From the NCBI GenBank assembly GCA_946615275.1, contig CAMOHV010000139.1, positions 1 through 5,138 of the forward strand: a stretch of 5,138 nucleotides of DNA, in the 5' to 3' direction. This stretch comes from an uncultured Verrucomicrobiota bacterium (GTDB lineage: Bacteria > Verrucomicrobiota > Kiritimatiellia > RFP12 > UBA1067). The translations under genes were made by a program, and so were the position numbers. Each line of letters opens with the position of its first letter. Position 1 is the stretch's first letter. The notes beneath the pieces are model-generated. The model worked only from the letters and a program-made list of their open reading frames with translations. It was not told the origin of the DNA and searched no databases. This document shows, piece by piece, positions 1 to 5,138 of this stretch.

Positions 1-1068
1 GATCTCGGGATGAAGGTAGTATCTCTTGGAGAAGCTGGTCATCAGAATCACCACCAGATAGTACGTGAGCGCCGTGACGAGCGATATGGCCATGCCTATC
101 GACGACTCACGCCTCTGCGCGCGTATCCCCAGCGGCACGCCCACCAACACAAAGCATATCGAAGCGAACGCGAACACCCATCTCTTCTGGAACTCCGTGC
201 GTATGTCGCTCAGGTACTTGCGAGCGAACTTGCGCTCGGCGCTCTTGAGGCGCCCCTCGTCGGTGTGCTTCTCCTTGTCGAGCTTGCGGCTCCAGGCCTT
301 GGCCTTGGATATGGCCTTGGCCATCTCGAAGAACCGGAAGTCCTTCTCGCGCCGCTTGTACTTGGAATCCTTGAAGGCGTCCTTCACAGTGTACTGGAAG
401 CGCTGCGCGCGCGCCATGCCAGGATGCTCCTCGTCGAGCGGATCCACGGTCATGTTGAAGAGATCCAGGACGAGATCGCGGTCCTTCTGCGTGACGCGGG
501 CCTTCGATGCCGTCACCATGCGCTCCACCTTCGAGTTGGAGTAGTCCAGCACGATCAGATCGTGGAGCATGTTGCCCTCCTTGGACTCGAAGTACACCTT
601 CACCTTCGGGAATTCGCTTATGACGCGCCCCGGCTCGAGCATCTCAAGGCCCGAGCCGACCGATATGCGCTTCACGAGCCGGCGGCGCACCTCGTGCCCG
701 CGCGGCACGATCTCGTTGTTGATGAAAAGACCGATGCAGGTGCAGACGGCGGCGAACGCCATCGGCCAGCGCATCACAGTGAGAAGGTTGATGCCGCAGG
801 CGCGCATAGCGGCCACCTCGCTGTCGGCGCTCATGCGCGAGAAGACCAGCACCGCCGAGACGAGAAGCCCAAGCGGAATCGTCCACTGCATCGTCTCGGG
901 GAAGGCCACCAGCGCGAACTGACCCACGAGGTTCATCGGAAGGCCCTGGAGCATGTAGCCGATGATCTGCACCAGGAGGCCGATCGTCAGGACGAACGAC
1001 AGGACGAGGAACGCCAGGAAGAACGACGACAGGAACGACGAGAACACATAGCGCTCGATGGTCTTCAT
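1..1068 (-). CDS. LptF/LptG (YjgP/YjgQ) family LPS-export permease, 3' end cut off by window
   Basis: This frame stays open for 356 codons from ATG 1068-1066 to the left window edge. LptF and LptG are the inner-membrane subunits that, with the LptB ATPase, extract lipopolysaccharide and pass it to the periplasmic bridge. Visible here are TM1 (about residues 12-34), TM2 (about 57-76), the conserved cytoplasmic loop SADSEVAAMRACGIN (80-94), TM3 (about 98-117) followed by NNEIVPRG, a periplasmic beta-rich region (about 120-235), a K/R/E-rich segment (about 236-296), TM4 with the family signature VLVGVPLGIR (307-316), and TM5 (about 323-345). TM6 and the C-terminus lie outside, probably a few tens of residues. 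The start is supported by GGAG at 1079-1076, seven bases upstream, and by the ATGA overlap with the upstream gene. The family assignment is firm. I cannot tell LptF from LptG, and the partner could lie just downstream beyond position 1. Confidence 0.93.
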   Translation of the reverse strand, partial: MKTIERYVFSSFLSSFFLAFLVLSFVLTIGLLVQIIGYMLQGLPMNLVGQFALVAFPETMQWTIPLGLLVSAVLVFSRMSADSEVAAMRACGINLLTVMRWPMAFAAVCTCIGLFINNEIVPRGHEVRRRLVKRISVGSGLEMLEPGRVISEFPKVKVYFESKEGNMLHDLIVLDYSNSKVERMVTASKARVTQKDRDLVLDLFNMTVDPLDEEHPGMARAQRFQYTVKDAFKDSKYKRREKDFRFFEMAKAISKAKAWSRKLDKEKHTDEGRLKSAERKFARKYLSDIRTEFQKRWVFAFASICFVLVGVPLGIRAQRRESSIGMAISLVTALTYYLVVILMTSFSKRYYLHPEI

Positions 1069-1679
1069 TCGTCCGCTCCAAAAGAATACTGCAACCCGGC
1101 GAAGACCCCGTAGAGCATCCCGCACGGCGAGTCGCAGCAGAGGGCGGCGCGCGCCTCGGCGCGGACGCTGAGCCGCTCCGTGAGATGGTAGAACGCGCCG
1201 ACGCCGGCCATCGGCCCGAAGGCGCTTCTGTGCGAGCAGTCGGCGAAGACGTGCTTCGAGGCGAACGCCGCCTGCGCGCCGAACGTCACGAATGGATCGA
1301 ACCGTTCGCTGCCGAAGAGGCGGTCGTAGAAGTCGAACGCCGTGAGATGCATGAGGCCGCCGACGGAGGCGCCCGTGAGCGACGCCTCGCCCATCCCCTT
1401 GGCCGATGCCCTCGGGACGGACGACGCCTCCACCTCGATCGCGAACGTCTCGGTGGCATAGTACCCGCCGCGCAGCGACACCGCCGCCGCGCGCCTCAAA
1501 GCATTGCCGTTCCCGGGCAACAGCATGCCGCCGGACGCCCCGACGCTCCAGCGATCGTACGCATAGCCCTCGCCCTCCTCGCCAGCGCAGCTCAGCGCCG
1601 CGGCCGCGAGAATCGACAATATGAAAACTGATTTCCTCACGGTGGACATTATAGCATATTTTCGCAGGCCGTGGTTCAT
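1065..1679 (-). CDS. Exported small outer-membrane beta-barrel-like protein
   Basis: A 204-residue protein with an N-terminal signal peptide: basic n-region up to R15-K16, hydrophobic core about 18-30, and a plausible signal peptidase I site after S-C-A (30-32). The mature part (about 165 residues) alternates small/aromatic and polar residues in strand-like blocks: RWSVGASGGMLL, AVSLRGGYYA, FAIEVEAS, ASVGGLMHLTAF, FVTFGAQAAFA, GPMAGVGAFYHL, LSVRAEARAAL, and a final GVFAGLQYSFGADE. This looks like an eight-stranded outer-membrane barrel of OmpA/OmpX/OmpW size, with an aromatic near the C-terminus. Specific function is unknown. The start at 1679 is chosen because its ATG shares ATGA with the stop of the DUF192 gene; its ribosome-binding site is weak (GAGACGG at 1690-1684). 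ATG 1649 or GTG 1640 would give a shorter, more classical signal peptide. The stop overlaps the start of the LPS permease by 4 nt. Odd: a cysteine cluster CCDSPC at 181-186. Confidence 0.8.
   Translation of the reverse strand: MNHGLRKYAIMSTVRKSVFILSILAAAALSCAGEEGEGYAYDRWSVGASGGMLLPGNGNALRRAAAVSLRGGYYATETFAIEVEASSVPRASAKGMGEASLTGASVGGLMHLTAFDFYDRLFGSERFDPFVTFGAQAAFASKHVFADCSHRSAFGPMAGVGAFYHLTERLSVRAEARAALCCDSPCGMLYGVFAGLQYSFGADE
1076..1079 (-). promoter_or_regulatory. Shine-Dalgarno site of the LPS-permease gene, inside the beta-barrel gene
   Basis: GGAG on the minus strand lies seven bases before ATG 1068-1066, within the last codons of the beta-barrel gene. With the shared ATGA at 1068-1065 it points to translational coupling of the permease to the beta-barrel gene. 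Confidence 0.7.
1648..1656 (-). promoter_or_regulatory. Possible extended -10 promoter element inside the start of the beta-barrel gene
   Basis: The minus strand reads TGCTATAAT, a perfect extended -10 (TGnTATAAT), in a small AT-rich island within GC-rich coding sequence. At 17-bp spacing the -35 position (1676-1671) reads AACCAC, which is no match to TTGACA, so any activity would rest on the extended -10 alone. Transcription would begin near 1641, next to GTG 1640-1638. The element overlaps coding sequence and could be coincidental. Confidence 0.3.
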
Positions 1680-1966
1680 GATTCCGTCTCAAGTACCTTC
1701 ACGGCACGCCAGCCGCCCCACACGAACGGACGCCACGGGCGGATGCCCCTCACCACCTTCACCACGCGCCCCGACGAATCGAGGAACGTCGCGTCTATCG
1801 CGAAGCGCATGAAGAAGGTGTGTATGCAGTTGCACTTCAGGATGAGCAGCCCTTCGCCTGGCGGCAGGCCCTTGCAGCCTATGAGCCCCTTGATGCGCGC
1901 GAAGAGGCTGCGCGCCACGCGCGCCCTCACGCCGCACACCTCGGCGAACTCATCTACGTTCGACAT
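1676..1966 (-). CDS. DUF192 family protein, short C-terminus
   Basis: A 96-residue protein matching the DUF192 (PF02643) pattern: ARSLFARIKGLIGCKGLPPGEGLLI (about 18-42) corresponds to the usual A..F..R.kGLm....L..g.gLl start, and HTFFMRFAIDATFLDSSGRVV (49-69) is the core family signature around the M-x-x-x-I-D strand. The end, IRPWRPFVWGGWRAVKVLE, matches the last conserved strand. It then stops at LETES, without the L-P-x-G and G-D tail that most members carry. No signal peptide or membrane segment is visible with this start, although many relatives are exported. Biochemical function of the family is not established. The start is fixed by AGGAG (1976-1972), five bases upstream of ATG; an in-frame ATG at 2182 lies inside the upstream gene and adds only non-homologous residues. 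It lies 8 nt after the beta-helix gene and overlaps the beta-barrel gene by 4 nt. Confidence 0.87.
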   Translation of the reverse strand: MSNVDEFAEVCGVRARVARSLFARIKGLIGCKGLPPGEGLLILKCNCIHTFFMRFAIDATFLDSSGRVVKVVRGIRPWRPFVWGGWRAVKVLETES

Positions 1967-1971
1967 GCAGT

Positions 1972-1976
1972 CTCCT
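1972..1976 (-). promoter_or_regulatory. Shine-Dalgarno site of the DUF192 gene, overlapping the upstream stop codon
   Basis: AGGAG on the minus strand shares two bases with the TAG stop of the beta-helix gene (1977-1975) and sits five bases before ATG 1966-1964. A ribosome finishing the beta-helix protein would release on top of this site, so re-initiation is likely. It decides the start of the DUF192 gene against the longer reading from 2182. Confidence 0.8.
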
Positions 1977-4900
1977 ACCTTTGCACCCAGTCGCCCGCCG
2001 CGCAGCCGTCGGGGAAAGTGCAATGGAGGAAGATCCCCTCGGCGGGACGCCTGCGGTAAGTCGAGCGCGCAGGGCGGAGGATCTCGATGGTGTGCATCCC
2101 AGGGGCGAGCGTCGCGTCGATGGAGGTGGTGGTGTTCACGCCAGGGCGGAACACCTCCTTGTTGTCGATGTACAGGTGGCACGTCCAGTCGCCGCGCGTG
2201 AAGGCGAAGCGCGTGGGCTTCGCCACTTCGATCCGCGTCCTGAGGCGCACGTCCTTGCCCTCGTGGGCCTTGCCCCAGAGCTTGTCCGGGAAGATGGATT
2301 CATGCCCGTCCATCCCCTCGAGCCACTTGAGCCTGCGCCATTCGCGCTTGTTGGACCCGGGGTCCGCGAGCGTCGCTTCCCAGGAGAGGAACCTGTTCTG
2401 CGTGAGCGGATTCACCTTCACGCCGATCTTCGTGCGCCACCCGTCGCCGGCGAGCGCCACGGTGGCGGGCCACGTGAACATCCCCACGGGGCCGTCCTTC
2501 GGCGGCGTGATGGTCAGCGACCCCTTGAACGCGCCGTCCTTCTTGGCGAGCTTCACGGCGCCGCCGAAGTCCCATCCGCCGGAAGGGGGGATGGAGACGG
2601 CGGCGATGCGCACGTCGTCCGCGAGGACGCCGTTGAGCCTCAGCTCCACCGGCAGGGAGAACGGTTTGCGGAGGCGCCCGGCGACGGCTTGGCGGAGGTT
2701 GTTGTTCCACGGCTGCACGCTGAACTGCATGCCGAACGCGCGGCGCACAAGCCCGCGCTTGAGCTGGTTGAAGGTGCCGGCTTTGAGCTGGGATAGGAAC
2801 TTCTCGCGCGACTTGTCCGCGTGGAGCGGGCTGATGTGCGCGCCCTGGAGGTTCAGATACGGGATTTCCACGCGGTCGAACGTGTTGTCCGAGATGTACA
2901 TCGTGTCCTGGTAGCGGCGGCTCGTGATGCCTACGTCCGAGAGCCTGACGGAGTTCCTTTCCACGAGCGCGTTCTTCACGGAGATGAAGTACGAGCCATT
3001 CGACTTTATCTCGTTGTCGCGGTAGACGTACGACTGCGAGAACGGCCATCTCACGTTCGGCGGGAACGCCCCGATGAGGCTCGACCCCGCCCCGCGCCAG
3101 TCGGTCCCGATGGATCCGCGGTGGCAGTTGCCCTCCTCCACAACGTTGCCGATGAACTGTATGAACCAGCAGGTGATCACGCCGTGGTAGTCGCGGCCGG
3201 AGCCGTGGAAGCCGCCCGCGCGGCGGCAGCGGTTGCGGGCCACGACGCAGTCGGTCGCGCCGCCGTAGAGCTGTATGGCAACCCCGGCGTCCTCGATGTC
3301 GTTGTCCAAGTATATGAGATGCTTGCGCTCGGCCACGATCACGAAGAGCGACGAGGAGTCGGGGGCGAGGTCGAAGGGCCTGTCGATCTCAAACTCCTCG
3401 TAGCTCTTCATTGACGTTATGGTGCGCGTCTGCCCCACGCCGCGCCCGTCGGTGATCTGGAGGTCGCCCCCCACCCACGCATTGTAGTTGGTTCCGCTCT
3501 TCCACCTGATCTCGGGGGGATAGACGAGCTTCACGCGCGTCCCGTCGACCGTGCCGGAGGCGCAGCCCTGGGAGCCGCGGTTCTTGGCGCTGAAGGCGGT
3601 CTTTGCGCCGTCGTGGGTCACGGCCTCGCGGTTGTTGGTGTAGAGGTCCGTCTGGCGGTTGCGCGCCCAGAACATGCGGCTGCAGACGGGCGAGATGGAG
3701 TATGTGCAGTTGTCGGCCGCGTTGTCCTCGTAGATGCATCGGTCTCCGCCGAACACGGCCCAGCCGGTGCCGTTCACGCGGCAGCGGGACATGCGGATGT
3801 AGTCGCCGGTGAAGATGAAGAAGAGCGTGCGCTGGGCGTCCTTGTCGCAGTAGATGTCGCAGTCCTCGATCTCGCCGCGGAGGCAGTTCCTGATCACTAT
3901 GCCGTCGCCGCGCATGGAGTAGCGCGGGAGGAAGTTCTGCAGGTCGTTGTCGCGCCACTGGTCGGAGACGAGCTTCACCCTGAGGCGCTTGAGGGAGATG
4001 TCGTGCGTGGTGGTGCCGCGCATGGAGTCCACCTGGCCCATGGCTTCCGCGCCCGTCTTGGCCACGATGCCGTTGCGGTACTGCCCGGAGGAGATGAAGA
4101 GGTCGTGGATGCCGAAGGAGTGGGTACCTTCGACGAGGTTCTCTGGGGGCTGCATGGTGTCGGGCCAGCATATCTGCGAGAGGGAGCGGTCCTCGCCCTT
4201 GAGGAGGATGTGCGGAGGGATCACGAGCGTGCGCGAGAGCACATAGCGGCCGGCGGGCACCAGCACCACGCCGCCGCCGTTCTTGGCGGCGGACGCGAGC
4301 GCGGCGTCGAAGGCGTCGGAGTCGGTGTCGGTGTCGTTAGCCTCCGCGCCGAAGTCGCACACGTTGAAGACGTCCTTCTTCCAGAACTCGCGCTTCGGAG
4401 CGACGGCCCACTCTCCGGCGTCGTACCAGTCCTTCCCGCCGGCGAGGCCGTTGGAGACCTTGACTGGATGCCTGCCTGTGGGCATGCCGGACGGAATGCG
4501 GACGTCGAGGCTCCACACGTCCGCCTTCTCCACAGCCAGCTCGCGTCCGCCCAGCATGACGCGCGGCTTCGCGCGCGTCTCCTTGGCGTACGGCGCGAGC
4601 GAGCGCCCGAATATCCGCATCAAGCCGCCTGGCGTGGAGTGGTCCCCGCCGTCGCCCTGGATCCACCATGGCGTGGGCGCGTTCACTGCGAACGGCTCGG
4701 ACGCGCCGGACGAATTGACGACGCGCCCCTCGACGATCCGCTCGTCGGCGAACGGGTAGGCGAAGACGAGCCCGGTATCGGAGAGCGTGGTGGCGGGGAT
4801 GGTGCGCTCGCCGGCCTCCACCCGCGCGTCGGCGCCCCATTCGCCTCCGTGCACCAGCACATGGTCGCCGGAGCGGACGGGATACGACGTCCACATGGCT

Positions 4901-4980
4901 ACGGGCTTCGCGCCATGGGCCACAACCGCGGAGAGGACCGCGCACGCGGCGGACGCCAGAATTCTGTCTCTTTTTTTCAT
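1975..4980 (-). CDS. Secreted right-handed parallel beta-helix protein (pectate-lyase-3-like), probable carbohydrate-active protein
   Basis: A 1001-residue protein. Residues 1-24 form a signal peptide (MKKRDR, hydrophobic core, cleavage after A-H-G-A or nearby). Residues about 27-105 and 107-195 look like two Ig/IPT-type beta-sandwich modules. The core begins with the pectate_lyase_3 (PF12708) signature: FNVCDFGAEANDTDTDSDAF (205-224), then NGGGVVLVPAGRYVLSRTLVIP (234-255) and LLKGEDRSLS (259-268). Parallel beta-helix coils follow to about 720, interrupted by a beta-rich insert (about 470-550) with GRGVGQTRTITS (512-523) and APDSSSLFVI (539-548). A beta-sandwich (about 770-860) and a PA14-like module (about 905-970; F-x-F-T-R-G-D, LYIDNKEV, LAPGMHTIEI) end the protein. 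Such folds usually bind or cleave polysaccharides outside the cytoplasm; the substrate cannot be inferred. Acidic/His-rich loops at 591-629 (FHGSGRDYHG, CHRGSIGTDWRG) are candidate active-site residues. The start has an excellent ribosome-binding site (GGAGGTGA, 4995-4988). A tail-spike or adhesin role is an alternative. Confidence 0.85.
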   Translation of the reverse strand: MKKRDRILASAACAVLSAVVAHGAKPVAMWTSYPVRSGDHVLVHGGEWGADARVEAGERTIPATTLSDTGLVFAYPFADERIVEGRVVNSSGASEPFAVNAPTPWWIQGDGGDHSTPGGLMRIFGRSLAPYAKETRAKPRVMLGGRELAVEKADVWSLDVRIPSGMPTGRHPVKVSNGLAGGKDWYDAGEWAVAPKREFWKKDVFNVCDFGAEANDTDTDSDAFDAALASAAKNGGGVVLVPAGRYVLSRTLVIPPHILLKGEDRSLSQICWPDTMQPPENLVEGTHSFGIHDLFISSGQYRNGIVAKTGAEAMGQVDSMRGTTTHDISLKRLRVKLVSDQWRDNDLQNFLPRYSMRGDGIVIRNCLRGEIEDCDIYCDKDAQRTLFFIFTGDYIRMSRCRVNGTGWAVFGGDRCIYEDNAADNCTYSISPVCSRMFWARNRQTDLYTNNREAVTHDGAKTAFSAKNRGSQGCASGTVDGTRVKLVYPPEIRWKSGTNYNAWVGGDLQITDGRGVGQTRTITSMKSYEEFEIDRPFDLAPDSSSLFVIVAERKHLIYLDNDIEDAGVAIQLYGGATDCVVARNRCRRAGGFHGSGRDYHGVITCWFIQFIGNVVEEGNCHRGSIGTDWRGAGSSLIGAFPPNVRWPFSQSYVYRDNEIKSNGSYFISVKNALVERNSVRLSDVGITSRRYQDTMYISDNTFDRVEIPYLNLQGAHISPLHADKSREKFLSQLKAGTFNQLKRGLVRRAFGMQFSVQPWNNNLRQAVAGRLRKPFSLPVELRLNGVLADDVRIAAVSIPPSGGWDFGGAVKLAKKDGAFKGSLTITPPKDGPVGMFTWPATVALAGDGWRTKIGVKVNPLTQNRFLSWEATLADPGSNKREWRRLKWLEGMDGHESIFPDKLWGKAHEGKDVRLRTRIEVAKPTRFAFTRGDWTCHLYIDNKEVFRPGVNTTTSIDATLAPGMHTIEILRPARSTYRRRPAEGIFLHCTFPDGCAAGDWVQR

Positions 4981-4987
4981 GACAATG

Positions 4988-4995
4988 TCACCTCC
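4988..4995 (-). promoter_or_regulatory. Strong Shine-Dalgarno site of the beta-helix gene
   Basis: GGAGGTGA on the minus strand matches the anti-Shine-Dalgarno sequence over eight bases and ends seven bases before ATG 4980-4978. It lies in the 28-nt gap after the adaptor stop codon. It settles the start of the 1001-residue protein and indicates strong translation initiation in an organism that uses Shine-Dalgarno pairing. Confidence 0.85.
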
Positions 4996-5008
4996 GATTT
5001 CAATACCG

Positions 5009-5138
5009 CTATTTCTCTTCTTTGCTATCCTCCTTGACAGGAGGGGCGAGGAGCACCTCCTCGCCGGGCTTCACGCCCGAGAGGATGCGGACCATGCGGT
5101 TGTTGTCGAGCCCCACCTCCACCGCGCGCGGCTTCCAG
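5009..5138 (-). CDS. Periplasmic adaptor (membrane fusion) protein, MacA/HlyD type, C-terminal fragment
   Basis: Only the last 42 codons and the TAG stop (5011-5009) are inside the window; the gene continues past the right edge. The readable end contains RAVEVGLDNNRMVRILSGVK followed by PGEEVLLAPP and a charged tail ending KEDSKEEK. The pattern V-x-V-G-L-x-N-x-x-x-V-x-I-x-S-G-[LV]-K-x-G-[ED]-x-V is the standard C-terminal, membrane-proximal part of periplasmic adaptor subunits of MacA-MacB type ABC exporters and RND efflux pumps. These proteins link an inner-membrane transporter to an outer-membrane channel. Which pump class it served cannot be told from the tail. The usual transporter partner (a macB-like or RND gene) is not downstream: the next gene, 28 nt away, codes for the secreted beta-helix protein. 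It may lie upstream, outside the window. The assignment rests on a short stretch, hence moderate confidence. Confidence 0.75.
   Translation of the reverse strand, partial: WKPRAVEVGLDNNRMVRILSGVKPGEEVLLAPPVKEDSKEEK
5029..5065 (-). other. Two back-to-back hairpins at the 3' end of the adaptor gene
   Basis: Two perfect inverted repeats abut. The first (5045-5053 with 5057-5065) is a 9-bp GC-rich stem, ggcgaggag/ctcctcgcc, with a 3-base loop. The second (5029-5034 with 5039-5044) is a 6-bp stem, cctcct/aggagg, with a 4-base loop. Both lie inside the last codons of the adaptor gene, upstream of the beta-helix gene in the transcript. No T-run follows on the minus strand, so they are not a classical intrinsic terminator. 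They could slow the ribosome, protect an mRNA end after processing, or affect access to the next ribosome-binding site. The inverted repeats are seen directly; any function is inference, since repeated GAG/CTC codons (E-E, L-L) can create such pairing by chance. Confidence 0.45.

Noticed and set aside
981..1046. Repetitive purine-rich tract (repeats of gacaggac/gaacgac) on the plus strand
   Set aside because: It is the complement of Ser/Phe/Leu/Val codons in TM1 of the permease. The repeats are irregular and explained by codon choice in a hydrophobic helix.
644..1081. 145-codon minus-strand open frame overlapping the LptF/G permease
   Set aside because: Out-of-frame shadow, Arg/Pro/His/Gly-rich; the permease frame in the same strand explains the region.
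10..1113. 367-codon open frame on the plus strand over the leftmost kilobase
   Set aside because: It is the codon-register complement of the LptF/G permease, which has unmistakable membrane segments and family signatures; the plus-strand product is His/Arg/Glu-rich and without a domain.
1967..2182. Upstream in-frame extension of the DUF192 gene to ATG 2182
   Set aside because: The extension lies inside the beta-helix gene and encodes a low-complexity sequence unrelated to the family, while ATG 1966 has an AGGAG at proper spacing.
4971..4977. Seven-base A run right after the beta-helix start codon (minus strand) as a slippage or phase-variation tract
   Set aside because: Seven bases is short for phase variation, and AAA-AAA Lys-Lys is usual at the basic start of signal peptides; no alternative frame leads to a sensible product.
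3613..5037. 474-codon open frame on the plus strand, antisense to the beta-helix gene
   Set aside because: It is rich in A, V, H, R, G and E without recognisable domains, as expected from the complement of a GC-rich gene. The opposite strand carries a clear signal peptide, family motifs and a strong ribosome-binding site.
5029..5065. Intrinsic terminator after the adaptor gene
   Set aside because: Stems are present but no T-run follows on the minus strand and they lie inside the adaptor coding sequence, so termination here is unlikely.

Overview
The window reads as one uninterrupted stretch of a minus-strand operon from a GC-rich (roughly 60-65% by eye), Gram-negative-type (diderm) bacterium. 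Nothing credible is coded on the plus strand. Diderm envelope character comes from three products: an LptF/LptG-family lipopolysaccharide-export permease, a small outer-membrane beta-barrel protein, and the tail of a periplasmic adaptor (MacA/HlyD type) protein. The large secreted parallel beta-helix protein, the high GC and the use of strong Shine-Dalgarno sites would fit a PVC-group bacterium (Verrucomicrobiota, Kiritimatiellota or Lentisphaerota). That placement is only an impression of style; no rRNA or other marker gene is present.

In transcription order (right to left) the layout is as follows. (1) 5138-5009: last 42 codons of an efflux/export periplasmic adaptor protein. (2) 4980-1975: a 1001-residue secreted protein with Ig/IPT-like N-terminal modules, a pectate-lyase-3-type right-handed beta-helix and a PA14-like C-terminal module. 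(3) 1966-1676: a 96-residue DUF192 protein. (4) 1679-1065: a 204-residue exported outer-membrane beta-barrel-like protein. (5) 1068-1: the first 356 codons of an LptF/LptG permease, which runs off the left edge. This last frame is open from its ATG to the window edge and accounts for the leftmost kilobase.

The junctions are 28 nt, 8 nt, a 4-nt ATGA overlap and a second 4-nt ATGA overlap. There is no room for a conventional terminator between genes, so co-transcription and translational coupling are likely. The shared theme is the cell envelope: an adaptor spanning the periplasm, a secreted carbohydrate-active-looking beta-helix, a small beta-barrel, and an LPS transporter subunit. Whether they act in one pathway or are simply co-transcribed envelope genes cannot be decided from this window. 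I see no mobile element, CRISPR array, tRNA, rRNA or riboswitch. The less ordinary points are the operon combination itself, the mosaic architecture of the beta-helix protein, two back-to-back hairpins just before the beta-helix gene whose CCUCCU arm could mask its ribosome-binding site, and a perfect extended -10 element inside the start of the beta-barrel gene.
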